Positions 8,884 through 18,114 of a DNA stretch of 64,000 nucleotides are shown here, one piece after another. The DNA lies in assembly GCA_035654655.1 (NCBI GenBank), contig DASRWI010000018.1, positions 1-64,000 on the forward strand, given 5' to 3'. Origin of the DNA: DASRWI01 sp035654655. GTDB lineage: Bacteria > Bacteroidota > Ignavibacteria > Ignavibacteriales > Ignavibacteriaceae. The notes under the pieces were generated by a model, which was not told the DNA's origin, made no database searches, and saw nothing but the letters and a program-made list of their open reading frames with translations. A program made the translations under genes and the position numbers. How positions within the stretch are numbered: position 1 is the first letter of the stretch; every line of letters begins with the position of its first letter.

Positions 8884-11800
8884 ATGAAGAGAAGTACAAT
8901 TCTTTTTATAATTTCATTTATTATATTTTTTAATTTTACATTTTTAAAAAGTCAAACAATTTTCAATGATAGTTTTGAAAAGGGTTCCAAATGGAGCGGT
9001 GATAAATCAAAATATTCATTAGATAATAAAAATGTAAAAGAGGGAAGTTCTAGTTTATTTATTGAACATCCTAATTATCAACAATCTTCAATACTTTCAA
9101 ATAATATTGAGCTGAAAGTTGGTAATTTATATAAACTATCAGGTTTTATAAAAACAGAAAGTGCTTTGACAGAAGAGCATCAGCAATATCCAACACCTTT
9201 GCCAGCTTGTTTATCAATGGAATCTTTTCCTTTTACAATGAACTCTACGGCAGTTGGAAATACAAAAGATTGGACTAAAGTTGAAGTTGTATTTATTGCA
9301 ACAAAAAAGGAAGATAAGGTTTCATTAAATTTTGGTTATAATGGTCCGGCAAAAGGTAAAGTCTGGTTTGATGATATTAAAGTTGAAGAAGTTGATGATA
9401 TTACGCAATATATTCCCGAAGAGACAATAAAATGGTACGGTAAAGCTTTTAGATTTGAAGATAAAGGGTGGATTTTCCTTCACATAGAAGGTGAACCATA
9501 CAATAGAGGTTTACAATATGGTTATTTAGCTTCAAGTGAAATTAAAGAATATATAACAAAGTATGGAACTAAAAAGAATTTAAGCAATCCTCAGCAAGGT
9601 TGGAGCGATTATCGCTTTGCAGCAGATGGGATGTTCTTACGAAAATATGATGAAGAATATTTAACTGAAATGAAGGGTATAGCTGACGGATTTAATAAAG
9701 CTGGGCTTAAAGTTTTTGATAGAAATTTAGATCTTGTAGATGTTGTTACTTTAAATTCAGCTATTGATATTGAATATAGTATAGATGCATTAACAATAAC
9801 TCCAACTCCTCTTACAGGAAAAAGTTTTCTTTCAGCAGAAGATGAATTAGCATTACAGGATAGGTTGCATAAATGCTCATCTTTTCTTGCCAACAATAAA
9901 GCAACAAAAGATGATAGAATAGTTTTTATGCAGATGTTTATGTGGAATGGCTATATGGGTCCACATTGGAATTTTATAGTTGATGTCGTTCCTACAAAAG
10001 GAAACAGATTGGTGTATGAAACATTTCCTGGAGGAATTCATTCAGGTGCGGATTTCTACATCAACAGCAAAGGGATTATGATTGGTGAAACTACCGTTAA
10101 TCAAACTCCTTTTAATCCTAATGGTATTCCACAATCAAATAGGATTAGAAAAGCAGCTCAATATGCAAACAGTATTGATGATGTTGTTTCCATTTTAACT
10201 AAAGATAACAATGGCTTATATACAAATGATTGGTTAATTGGTGACACCAAAACTGATGAGGTTGCGATATTAAATTTAGGAACATACAAATATAAAGTAT
10301 GGAGAAGCGGTAATAACGATTGGTACGGCGACCAGAAAGATTGGTACTGGAGTGATAATAATAATAAATCAATGGATGTAAGAAAAGAATATGTTGTTAA
10401 CGAAAGTAATGCTCCTTATGATTTATTGTTTAAACCGGTAAATAGAGATATCGCCTTCACTCAATATTACAAAGACAATTATTCAAAAATTGATGCAATC
10501 TCTGCAATTAACTTAATCAATTCATCTCCGATAAATCGTCCTCACGCTTGCGATGGTAAAGTAACTACTTCAGAAATGGCAGAGCAAATGATGTTCTTTG
10601 CTAATTATGGTAAAGTTACAATGAGAGAAATGTTTGTAAATGAAAATGGTAGAATACCTGATATGCCCGGAGCAATTCCAAAATTTTCATTAGGTTATAC
10701 AGTTATAAGTCCCATTTTATTTACTGAAAGAATAAAAAAGCTTAAACAAAGAAATGAACTTGAGGAAAAAGAATTAAGCAGACAAACTGAAGAAGTAAAA
10801 AATATTTTTAATTTTGATAAAGCTGAATTATGGCACAATACAGTTTATCCTGCTTCTGATAAAGAAAATTGGTTCGTTAGCAGTACAGCAGCTTACTGGA
10901 ATATGCTTAATGCAAATCCTGGTGGAGCTAAAGGATTAACATTTATACAGAATGAATTATCTGAGCTTAATGCAAGATTAAATTATTTAAATCTTAAAGA
11001 AGGCAATGTAGTTCCTGAAAATACAAAAGTTGCTTATGACCAGCATAAGTTTTATCAAATACCAAGAATTAGAGGAACTTATTTTCTTCATCAGGTTAGA
11101 TTGAAGATTGGTAATGATGCATTCTCAAAAGCAATGAATAAAATCCATACCGATTTTAATGCTAAAGATGTAACCAATAAAGATATTTTAAATGCTTTTA
11201 ATAATGCTTCAGATACAAATATCAATTATCTTTATGAACAATGGATTAAGTCAGATGAAATTCCTAATGTTAAATTCTCTGCAGACTATACTAATGATAA
11301 ATTAAATGTTAATGTAAAGCAGAATAAATTATTTAAATTTATCACTAACCTTGATATCTATACGAATAAGAAAATAATAACTAAAAAACTTGATGTTAAT
11401 TCTGATAATCAGAACTTCACTTTTGAGTTAAAGGAAAAACCCGTTAAAGTTATCTTTAATTCTGAGAATAATATTCCATTAAATAGAGAAGACTATTTTA
11501 CCTTCTCCAATTTTTCTGATGATTTTTCAAATACAATAATTACTTATGGTACAAAAAATCAGGTTGAAGCAAATCATACAATTGCTTTAAGATTTCAAAA
11601 AATGGCTGGCGATAAATTCACTGAAATTTTATTACCTGTTAAAAAGGATGCTGAAGTAAGTATTGAAGAATTTAAGAATAAAGATATTATTATTCTAAGT
11701 ACGTCTACTGATAATTCATTGCTTGAACTAATTCAAAAAGAGGGATTAATAATAGGGAAGAACTATTTTGAATGGAACGGTAAAAAATACAACAACAATG

Positions 11801-11997
11801 ATGATGGATTCTTTGCTGCCATACCAAATCCATTAAATCCTGAAAAAGCAATTTATATATATGTAAGTAATAGTGCTTTAGAATTATTTAATATGACCAA
11901 AAACTTGAATAGAATTCCTTCCTGGGGTATTTTTAAGAAGGACCAATTAGTTGATAAAGGATATAATTTACCTGCAGGAACTACTATTATATTTTAA
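8884..11997 (+). CDS. Exported C45-type acyltransferase/hydrolase fused to an M1-peptidase-like C-terminal region
   Basis: 1037 residues with an N-terminal signal segment (1-24). Residues ~25-170 look like a carbohydrate-binding jelly roll (SFEKGSKWSGD ... GKVWFDDIKVEEV). Residues ~180-620 resemble the C45 (penicillin-acyltransferase-like, phospholipase-B-like) Ntn-hydrolase family: EGEPYNRGLQYG, then Cys331 in HKCSSF as the candidate nucleophile, and INSKGIMIGETTV ... NDWLIGDTKTDEVAIL. Residues ~700-900 (RGTYFLHQVRLKIGNDAFSKAMN ... LYEQWIKSDEIPNVKF) resemble the end of the M1 aminopeptidase catalytic domain and its beta-sandwich, but no HExxH zinc motif is present. There is no T9SS domain. 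AAGGA precedes the ATG. Substrate unknown. Confidence 0.7.
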   Translation: MKRSTILFIISFIIFFNFTFLKSQTIFNDSFEKGSKWSGDKSKYSLDNKNVKEGSSSLFIEHPNYQQSSILSNNIELKVGNLYKLSGFIKTESALTEEHQQYPTPLPACLSMESFPFTMNSTAVGNTKDWTKVEVVFIATKKEDKVSLNFGYNGPAKGKVWFDDIKVEEVDDITQYIPEETIKWYGKAFRFEDKGWIFLHIEGEPYNRGLQYGYLASSEIKEYITKYGTKKNLSNPQQGWSDYRFAADGMFLRKYDEEYLTEMKGIADGFNKAGLKVFDRNLDLVDVVTLNSAIDIEYSIDALTITPTPLTGKSFLSAEDELALQDRLHKCSSFLANNKATKDDRIVFMQMFMWNGYMGPHWNFIVDVVPTKGNRLVYETFPGGIHSGADFYINSKGIMIGETTVNQTPFNPNGIPQSNRIRKAAQYANSIDDVVSILTKDNNGLYTNDWLIGDTKTDEVAILNLGTYKYKVWRSGNNDWYGDQKDWYWSDNNNKSMDVRKEYVVNESNAPYDLLFKPVNRDIAFTQYYKDNYSKIDAISAINLINSSPINRPHACDGKVTTSEMAEQMMFFANYGKVTMREMFVNENGRIPDMPGAIPKFSLGYTVISPILFTERIKKLKQRNELEEKELSRQTEEVKNIFNFDKAELWHNTVYPASDKENWFVSSTAAYWNMLNANPGGAKGLTFIQNELSELNARLNYLNLKEGNVVPENTKVAYDQHKFYQIPRIRGTYFLHQVRLKIGNDAFSKAMNKIHTDFNAKDVTNKDILNAFNNASDTNINYLYEQWIKSDEIPNVKFSADYTNDKLNVNVKQNKLFKFITNLDIYTNKKIITKKLDVNSDNQNFTFELKEKPVKVIFNSENNIPLNREDYFTFSNFSDDFSNTIITYGTKNQVEANHTIALRFQKMAGDKFTEILLPVKKDAEVSIEEFKNKDIIILSTSTDNSLLELIQKEGLIIGKNYFEWNGKKYNNNDDGFFAAIPNPLNPEKAIYIYVSNSALELFNMTKNLNRIPSWGIFKKDQLVDKGYNLPAGTTIIF

Positions 11998-12008
11998 TCG
12001 AAATAAGA

Positions 12009-12042
12009 AAAAGATAATCCCATTTATTTGGGATTATCTTTT
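12009..12042. terminator. Bidirectional terminator between convergent genes
   Basis: 14-bp stem AAAAGATAATCCCA / TGGGATTATCTTTT with a 6-base loop. It overlaps the stop codon of the opposite-strand thioredoxin gene and can end both transcripts. Confidence 0.9.
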
Positions 12043-12521
12043 ATCATTAGAATTTCTTTTTCAAAGTCTTCATAGTTTTGCATGCCCAGCATAAAAGCCG
12101 TTTGAATACCTGATTTATCATAAATAAAAGTTGCTGGAACTGCTCCACTCCAATCTTTATTTAAATAATTAATTATATCTTCGCTGCTTTTTTCATCAAT
12201 GAGAAATGATTTAAATTTAGCGTTTTGTTTTTGAAGAAATTGTTGAACTTGTTCCTCAGGATTTTTACCAAAATCAACACTCAAACTTATAAATTCTATT
12301 TCTTTATTATACTTATCATATAACTTTACAATATCGGGAAATTCCTGCACACAAGGCTTGCACCAGGTAGCCCAAACATTTATGAAAATAACTTTTTCCT
12401 TATTTTCTTTAATAAGTTTTTCTAACTTAATTTTATCAATTTTAGTTACTTCATTTTTATCTTGAGCAAATCTGAAAGAAATACTTACGATTAAAAAAAT
12501 TATAATAAATATTTTAATCAT
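12024..12521 (-). CDS. TlpA-like thioredoxin-fold protein
   Basis: Exported thiol-disulfide oxidoreductase of the TlpA/ResA type, expected to act outside the cytoplasmic membrane. A hydrophobic N-terminal segment (MIKIFIIIFLIVSISFRFA) is followed by the redox motif WATWCKPCVQEFP with CxxC. The ATG at 12521 was chosen because it gives a good signal segment and overlaps the upstream gene by 8 bases, typical of translational coupling; a longer frame from 12563 would lie inside the upstream coding region. 165 residues is normal. It forms a two-gene unit with the redoxin gene ahead of it. Confidence 0.88.
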   Translation of the reverse strand: MIKIFIIIFLIVSISFRFAQDKNEVTKIDKIKLEKLIKENKEKVIFINVWATWCKPCVQEFPDIVKLYDKYNKEIEFISLSVDFGKNPEEQVQQFLQKQNAKFKSFLIDEKSSEDIINYLNKDWSGAVPATFIYDKSGIQTAFMLGMQNYEDFEKEILMIKDNPK

Positions 12522-13107
12522 TACTGACTCTTTTAATAGTACAACCAAAGGCTTTCGTTTCATTTACAGTAACTTCTTTACCAGCAAGAATTTCATTCAG
12601 AGCATTTTCCAAATCTTTGTTAGTGACACCATCTTCATTTCTTGAATCATCAATTCTGCCATGGTATAATAATTTATAATCAGGACTTAATACAAAAATT
12701 TCTGGGGTGACGGAAGCTCCATAATTGTCTGCTACTTTATTTTCCTCATCCTTCAAAATTGGAAAGGCTAATTTGTTTTTTTGTGCATGAATTTTAATAG
12801 CATCAATATCTTCGGCTTTATTTGAGTTTATCCCAATAAATGAAATTTGTTTGTCTTTGTAATTTTTATAAAGTTCAGCTATTCTTTTGTTATATGCATT
12901 CGATACAGGGCATTCCGTTGCAATGAACATTATAACTATTGCTTTGCTGTTTTTATAATCTGAGAGGTTGTGAACTTTGCCATTAACATCTTTTAATGAA
13001 AAATCTAATGGACTGGGGGTGGGCATCTCATAACTTAAAGTAAGACTCAAGTCAGCAACAATTAGCAATAAAATTGTTAACCATATTTTATCAAAACTCT
13101 TTTTCAT
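12514..13107 (-). CDS. Exported redoxin (AhpC/TSA-like) with single active-site Cys and C-terminal GCxIKR
   Basis: Peroxiredoxin/redoxin fold protein of about 197 residues with an N-terminal hydrophobic signal. The active-site loop is IATECPVSNAY, with one Cys, and a second Cys occurs near the end in AFGCTIKR, a C-terminal motif recurring in redoxins of this class; the pair could form a disulfide. The ATG at 13107 has GGAG 9 bases upstream; an ATG at 13122 is a less likely alternative. Coupled by overlap to the TlpA-like gene, suggesting the two act together in envelope redox chemistry. Substrate unknown. Confidence 0.85.
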   Translation of the reverse strand: MKKSFDKIWLTILLLIVADLSLTLSYEMPTPSPLDFSLKDVNGKVHNLSDYKNSKAIVIMFIATECPVSNAYNKRIAELYKNYKDKQISFIGINSNKAEDIDAIKIHAQKNKLAFPILKDEENKVADNYGASVTPEIFVLSPDYKLLYHGRIDDSRNEDGVTNKDLENALNEILAGKEVTVNETKAFGCTIKRVSND

Positions 13108-13250
13108 AAGTTTATGCTCCATATTCTTATAGAATTTAATAATGGGATTTAAATAAAACTAAGTTGCTCATCACTTATAAGCCTGGTTCTTATATGTAAA
13201 TGTGAACTGCAATAAAGCATCTTCAATCCTATAGAATTAAATTATTTAAT

Positions 13251-13961
13251 ATGAAGCCATCTATTAAATACGTGATTATTATAGTATTGACTGTTTTTAC
13301 AAATATTTTTAGTCAAACTGTCGATAAGAATAATTATTATATCTATCCTCATATGTATAAATCGGGTCAAACTTTGAATTTGATGGGTTTATCCGCAGCA
13401 AAACTTCCTGAAATATTAGTTGAGACTAATGATATTATCAGAACTCCTATATTTTTCTATAGGTTTAGATATGGTTTAATTAAGAACTTTAATGCCGATG
13501 CTTCCTTTGAAACAAACATAATCACCTATCATGCATCTTTAGGATTAAAATGGAATTATGAATTTAATGGCTTTTCAGCCGCATTAGGAAGCGATATTGC
13601 ATTTTGGATTGGAAGATTAAAAATGGAAGGTTTTAATACCAAAATGACAGGATTAAACTTGTACCCTAATCTTACTTTTGGTTATGCTTTCGAAAAATTT
13701 AGTGTCTCCATAAAATCAGAATTAATTCTTCTTCTTGATAATTCCATTAAAAATGGTTCCGTTGAAGTTAAAAATAGATATGCAAACTTTTCAGGTTATG
13801 CATTTGGTTTATATGTTGAGCAGCCTCTTTGGAAAAATAATAATATTATGATAGGATTTAGAGGAGTATTTGTAAAATTATATTATCCTACCTGGGCAGC
13901 ATTTACAACATTTGATAAAAGATTATACATAACTGAAGCTGTTGTAGGGTTAGTGCTATGA
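13251..13961 (+). CDS. Predicted outer-membrane beta-barrel protein, function unknown
   Basis: 236 residues starting with a signal peptide (MKPSIKYVIIIVLTVFTNIFSQ). The rest alternates short amphipathic strands rich in aromatic and small residues (FFYRFRYGLIKNFNADASF, YHASLGLKWNYEF, FSAALGSDIAFWIG) and ends in hydrophobic VGLVL, which fits a transmembrane beta-barrel. No named family is recognised. Its stop codon overlaps the start of the GDPD lipoprotein gene (ATGA at 13958), so it is the first gene of a three-gene operon. Confidence 0.7.
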   Translation: MKPSIKYVIIIVLTVFTNIFSQTVDKNNYYIYPHMYKSGQTLNLMGLSAAKLPEILVETNDIIRTPIFFYRFRYGLIKNFNADASFETNIITYHASLGLKWNYEFNGFSAALGSDIAFWIGRLKMEGFNTKMTGLNLYPNLTFGYAFEKFSVSIKSELILLLDNSIKNGSVEVKNRYANFSGYAFGLYVEQPLWKNNNIMIGFRGVFVKLYYPTWAAFTTFDKRLYITEAVVGLVL

Positions 13962-15205
13962 AATATTTTGTTGTAATATTTTTATTTTCCTTTGTTTTTT
14001 ATTCCTGTGAAGATGAAAGTGATATAGTATATCCTGACACTGATCCCGATGATATTTTGGAACATGTTACTTTATTAAATGAAAATTCAAAGATGATAAT
14101 GGAGGGTATTTACGAAATCATTAAAGGCACTGAAGAATTCGGAGAGAAAGCTGTTATAAAATGGAATCAGAATCATTTAAATATTTTCTTTGCAAAAAAT
14201 GCTGGATATATTGCAATGCAAGGGGGAGCTATTGATTCAATTCTTCTGTTTAAGGGTTACTGGCGTCATTTGGTTAATACAAACACCGGAGTTGTAAATT
14301 TTATTATTGACAAAGACTCTGGCTATGTTGATATAATCAATGGTAATTCTTTAGATACAAATATTGTATTGTCAGGAAAATATGGAAAGGGAAAATCCTT
14401 ACCTGAATTTCCAATTATGTTAAAATATTTAAGGCCAATTAGTGAAACGGCAAGGTATAATACTTTTTATATTATGGGGCATAGATGCGGTGGCAGGAAT
14501 GCAGAGCAATTAGGAGTTTCTGAAAATTCTGTTGACATGATAAGGAAATCCGTTGAACTTGGAGTTAACGGAATTGAAATGGATGTAAGAACTTCTGAAG
14601 ATAATATTCAGTTTATTTATCATGATAATGATGTTAATCTAAGATTAACACAGCCTTCATTACTAATAGGAAAAATTGAAAGCTATACTTTTGCTGAACT
14701 AAGATCTTTTTTAAAATTAGCTAATGGAGAAAAAATTCCATCACTTAAGGAAGCATTGGAAGAAGTGCTTAAGCAACCTCATATAAAGTTAGTATGGCTT
14801 GATTGCAAATCAGAAAAAAATGATGTTCAAATGATTAGAGATATTCAAAAAGAATTTATGGATAGGGCTGCAGCAATGGGAAGAGAACTGAAAATAATGA
14901 TGGGTATTCCTGAAGAAGAAAAATTTAATCAGGTAAAAGGATTAAGCGGTTTTAATAGTATTTTAACTTTATGCGAACTCGATTTAACAAAGGTAAGAGA
15001 ACTTAATTCAGAGTTTTGGGGCTCTCGTTGGACTGAAGGAATTCAACAGGATAAAATAAATGAGATGCATAGTGAAGGCAGAAAAGTTATTTCCTGGACT
15101 TTGGATGAACCTTTATTTATTCAACAGTATGTTGAAAATGCAAATTTTGATGGTATATTATCTAATTATCCGCCACTTGTAGCTTATTATCATTATATGC
15201 AATAA
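13958..15205 (+). CDS. Glycerophosphodiester phosphodiesterase family lipoprotein
   Basis: 415 residues. A lipoprotein signal ends at Cys17 (FSFVFYSC). Residues ~25-165 are an extra N-terminal domain of unknown fold. The GDPD TIM-barrel follows: HR at 175-176 (GHRCGGRNAEQLGVSENS), GIEMDV with Glu207 and Asp209, and YHD with His222. These are the metal and catalytic residues of the family. The end has ISWTLDEP and FDGILSNYP, also usual. It should cleave glycerophosphodiesters to glycerol-3-phosphate outside the cytoplasm. Coupled to outer-membrane-barrel genes on both sides. Confidence 0.85.
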   Translation: MKYFVVIFLFSFVFYSCEDESDIVYPDTDPDDILEHVTLLNENSKMIMEGIYEIIKGTEEFGEKAVIKWNQNHLNIFFAKNAGYIAMQGGAIDSILLFKGYWRHLVNTNTGVVNFIIDKDSGYVDIINGNSLDTNIVLSGKYGKGKSLPEFPIMLKYLRPISETARYNTFYIMGHRCGGRNAEQLGVSENSVDMIRKSVELGVNGIEMDVRTSEDNIQFIYHDNDVNLRLTQPSLLIGKIESYTFAELRSFLKLANGEKIPSLKEALEEVLKQPHIKLVWLDCKSEKNDVQMIRDIQKEFMDRAAAMGRELKIMMGIPEEEKFNQVKGLSGFNSILTLCELDLTKVRELNSEFWGSRWTEGIQQDKINEMHSEGRKVISWTLDEPLFIQQYVENANFDGILSNYPPLVAYYHYMQ

Positions 15206-15206
15206 T

Positions 15207-15779
15207 ATGAAAAAGATTATCTTAATTATGTCGTTTTTAATTTCATCTAATCTTTTTGCACAGAGTAAAGTTTACACATTTACTTTAGATGGGGGATTTG
15301 GATATTCAAGATTTTTTTCTCCAATAAATATGGATAATTTTAATAAAAATGGTTATTCAAGTTCTTTAAGATTAATGTGGAATCCTGAACATTTATTATC
15401 TGCAGGAATAGAATCGGGATATTATCATCTATATACATTTAAAGCAAACCTACAAGATTCATTATTTGGGAACTCTAATGCAGAAGTTACTTTAAGCTCA
15501 TTACCTATTTTATTAATGTTCTCAATGAAAATACTCCCTAATGTTAAATTATTTGCAGGGTCAGGCATATTATTATTATTTAGTAATGGTAGTGCTTATG
15601 GTGATAAATTTTCAACTAGTCAGGTTAGTATAGCTGATCATGTTGGAGCTTCTTATACGTTTCAATGGACTAACAAGTTTGCAATTGGTACAGAATTTAA
15701 ATACACCTACATTTTCAAATTTGAAGTTGCTTATGTATCACTTCAGCTTTTTGCTCAACATGAACTATTTAGATGGTAA
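15207..15779 (+). CDS. Predicted outer-membrane beta-barrel protein, function unknown
   Basis: 190 residues with a signal peptide (MKKIILIMSFLISSNLFAQS) followed by a short barrel-like pattern (FTLDGGFGYSRFFSPI, LSAGIESGYYHLY, LPILLMFSMKILPNVKLFAGSGILLLF) and a C-terminal aromatic residue region (LQLFAQHELFRW). Only one base separates it from the GDPD stop codon, so it is the third gene of that operon. It resembles small OmpW/OMP_b-brl-type barrels in style but no family can be named. Confidence 0.68.
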   Translation: MKKIILIMSFLISSNLFAQSKVYTFTLDGGFGYSRFFSPINMDNFNKNGYSSSLRLMWNPEHLLSAGIESGYYHLYTFKANLQDSLFGNSNAEVTLSSLPILLMFSMKILPNVKLFAGSGILLLFSNGSAYGDKFSTSQVSIADHVGASYTFQWTNKFAIGTEFKYTYIFKFEVAYVSLQLFAQHELFRW

Positions 15780-15780
15780 T

Positions 15781-17934
15781 CTAAAAATAGTATAAGTATT
15801 TAACTTTCAATACAGCTGCTCTATCCTTTAAATGCATTCTGTTATTATATAATAAATTTTCTGACCTTTCTTTTGCTTCGTTGAAGGCAAGATATATCCA
15901 ACTTTTAGGAAGAAAATTATAAGATAAAAGGAATCCTACAAATATTCTTTCAAGATGCTGTGTTGATTTTACATAAACGTTATCGACATATAATCTTACG
16001 TTAAAATCATTAAAAGGAGTAATTGAAAAATAAGGGCGTGCATTATAAGTAATATCTTCAATATTTCCGGCTGGATTACCTTCTACATACATATCATAAG
16101 ATGTTCCTACTTCAAGAATATCAATTGGCTGATATTCAAGCGAAATACCCATCCAGCTATAAAATGCTAACCAATCCCTGTCAAAATTGTAAGTATTGGC
16201 ATAACCACCATAAAGATTACCACTCCAATTATTATACATGTTGTACCAGGAACTTAAATTTACACTGTATGTATTATAATTTATTCCATTATCCTTTGCC
16301 TTACCTGCATCAAAGTTTATTTCATATCCCCAATCACTTCTAAACTGCATATTAAAACCTAATACACCTTCATAATCTAAAAACAAATCTTCATGTTCAT
16401 AATTAAAAGCTGGACCAAAATAAAGCATTATTGATCTTACTGCGCCTTTATCAAAGTACCATCTTGGACCCGTCAATAGAACAGAATTAGCATTTCCTTT
16501 CCAAGGTACAAAACCAATTTGGCTTATATCAAAGTTATTACCAATAAATCTGCCTCTTCCAAGATAAACCCAGTTATCAGTAAATTTTCTAAACCCAATT
16601 GATGAAGCAAAATCTCCTTTATCATTGACAAATGACCGGGCAAATTGATAAGCAAGCTGCCAATCACTTCCCCTAAAAGCTCCATCAATATCAAGAACAC
16701 CATAGTTATTGTTTTTATCCACTTTGCCAACAAATAATAGACCCACTGAAGAGTTATCAAAAATTTGCTTTTTAATTCTTGCTGAACCAAAATAAGCATC
16801 TTCTTCAGTTTTATTTGTTGTGTCATCTAAATAATCTACCTGACCTGTTCTGGCAATAAATCCTCCATATTCATAATTACCCAAGCGCCCAAATACTTTA
16901 GACCCAAAATACAATGGGACTTCAGAACCATCAGCCAATTTTTTACCGATTCTCCTTGGATAAAATAATTCAAGAGGAGAGTAAAATCCGCTTCCATGCT
17001 CTTGTCCTGATGGCATAAAAATTTCACTTCCTTGAGTAAAGAAAGGTCTACGTTCGGAGAAATAAGATTCATACCTTGAAATATTAAAATCAAAAGGATC
17101 AGCTTCAATTTGTGCAAAATCAGGATTTGCGGTTGCTTGTAAAGTTATTTTTTGATTTGGATTATAAAATATATCTAATCCAATATCAGGTTTTACTTTA
17201 TATTTATTATCGTATAAGTAAGTGGCCTTACTCAATGCAACAGGATAAATTTCCAGATTTAAATCTTTAACATTAGGTTTGAAATTTACAAATGATAACT
17301 TCCCGAATTTGGATATTCTTTGTCCTTCATTTTCTTCATATCTTGACCAATAAAGATCTTCTTTTTGAAAGTTGGTCCACCTGTCAAAATCCAAATTCCA
17401 TTCAGTTAAATTTTCATCATACTGAATTGATTTATATGGTATTTCAATCTCAATAACATAACCGAAATCATAAATTCTTGAATCAGCAAACCAGACGCCA
17501 TCCCAACTATAGTCTCTATTTCTTGCATCATCTAATAATCTTGCATCCATCCTTACACCTGAAGCTGAAACTCCAAATTTATAAGCAGTTCTTTTATCAT
17601 TAAAGGAATCAAACATTAAAGATACTACATCACCTGTGAAATCATCCAGTTTACCGGCAGAAGCTTTTAAAGTTTTTACATCTTGATAACATATGAATAA
17701 ACAATACAATGAAGTTTCATTAGTAAGTAGTTTAACAACAGTCCTATTTTTAGGGGGTTGAGAATAATATGGGGCTAATTGGAAGAAGTCATCTGAAGAA
17801 TCTGCTTTATTCCAAACATCATCAATAACACCATCAATTCTTATATCTTCATTAATCTTTACTACATTTAATTTTTTTTCCTGAGGAAGAATAGTAATTG
17901 AGAATAGAATTATTAAGATGTATAGAGTTTTCAT
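15781..17934 (-). CDS. DUF5916 outer-membrane protein with CBM9-like N-terminal domain
   Basis: 717 residues with a signal peptide (MKTLYILIILFSITILPQ). Residues ~20-215 form a CBM9-like sandwich (INEDIRIDGVIDDVWNKADSSDDFFQL ... YKFGVSASGVRMDARLLDDARNRDYSWDGVW ... YVIEIEIPYKSIQY). The remainder is a DUF5916 barrel region with TANPDFAQIEADPFDFNISRYESYFSERRPFFTQGSEIF, a very recognisable segment of that family. Members are common in Bacteroidota outer membranes, often near proteases or TonB receptors, with no established function. It ends convergently with the OMP gene at 15207, one base away, with no terminator between them. Confidence 0.85.
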   Translation of the reverse strand: MKTLYILIILFSITILPQEKKLNVVKINEDIRIDGVIDDVWNKADSSDDFFQLAPYYSQPPKNRTVVKLLTNETSLYCLFICYQDVKTLKASAGKLDDFTGDVVSLMFDSFNDKRTAYKFGVSASGVRMDARLLDDARNRDYSWDGVWFADSRIYDFGYVIEIEIPYKSIQYDENLTEWNLDFDRWTNFQKEDLYWSRYEENEGQRISKFGKLSFVNFKPNVKDLNLEIYPVALSKATYLYDNKYKVKPDIGLDIFYNPNQKITLQATANPDFAQIEADPFDFNISRYESYFSERRPFFTQGSEIFMPSGQEHGSGFYSPLELFYPRRIGKKLADGSEVPLYFGSKVFGRLGNYEYGGFIARTGQVDYLDDTTNKTEEDAYFGSARIKKQIFDNSSVGLLFVGKVDKNNNYGVLDIDGAFRGSDWQLAYQFARSFVNDKGDFASSIGFRKFTDNWVYLGRGRFIGNNFDISQIGFVPWKGNANSVLLTGPRWYFDKGAVRSIMLYFGPAFNYEHEDLFLDYEGVLGFNMQFRSDWGYEINFDAGKAKDNGINYNTYSVNLSSWYNMYNNWSGNLYGGYANTYNFDRDWLAFYSWMGISLEYQPIDILEVGTSYDMYVEGNPAGNIEDITYNARPYFSITPFNDFNVRLYVDNVYVKSTQHLERIFVGFLLSYNFLPKSWIYLAFNEAKERSENLLYNNRMHLKDRAAVLKVKYLYYF

Positions 17935-18114
17935 AGAATTCCAGAAAATAATTTGTTCAATATTATTATTAAAAAATAATTTTACAAAATTTTTTTAATA
18001 AAGGGTTAAAATAAGAGATGAATGGTTAAAAAAGAAAAAAAATAAAAAAAGATTTTAACTATTATGTAAAAATCTTATATTTTAAAATAAAAAAATTACT
18101 GGAGAGGTTCTTTT

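Noticed and set aside
12522..12563. N-terminal extension of the TlpA-like protein
   Set aside because: It would place coding residues ahead of the signal segment within the upstream gene; the overlap start at 12521 is a better coupled start.
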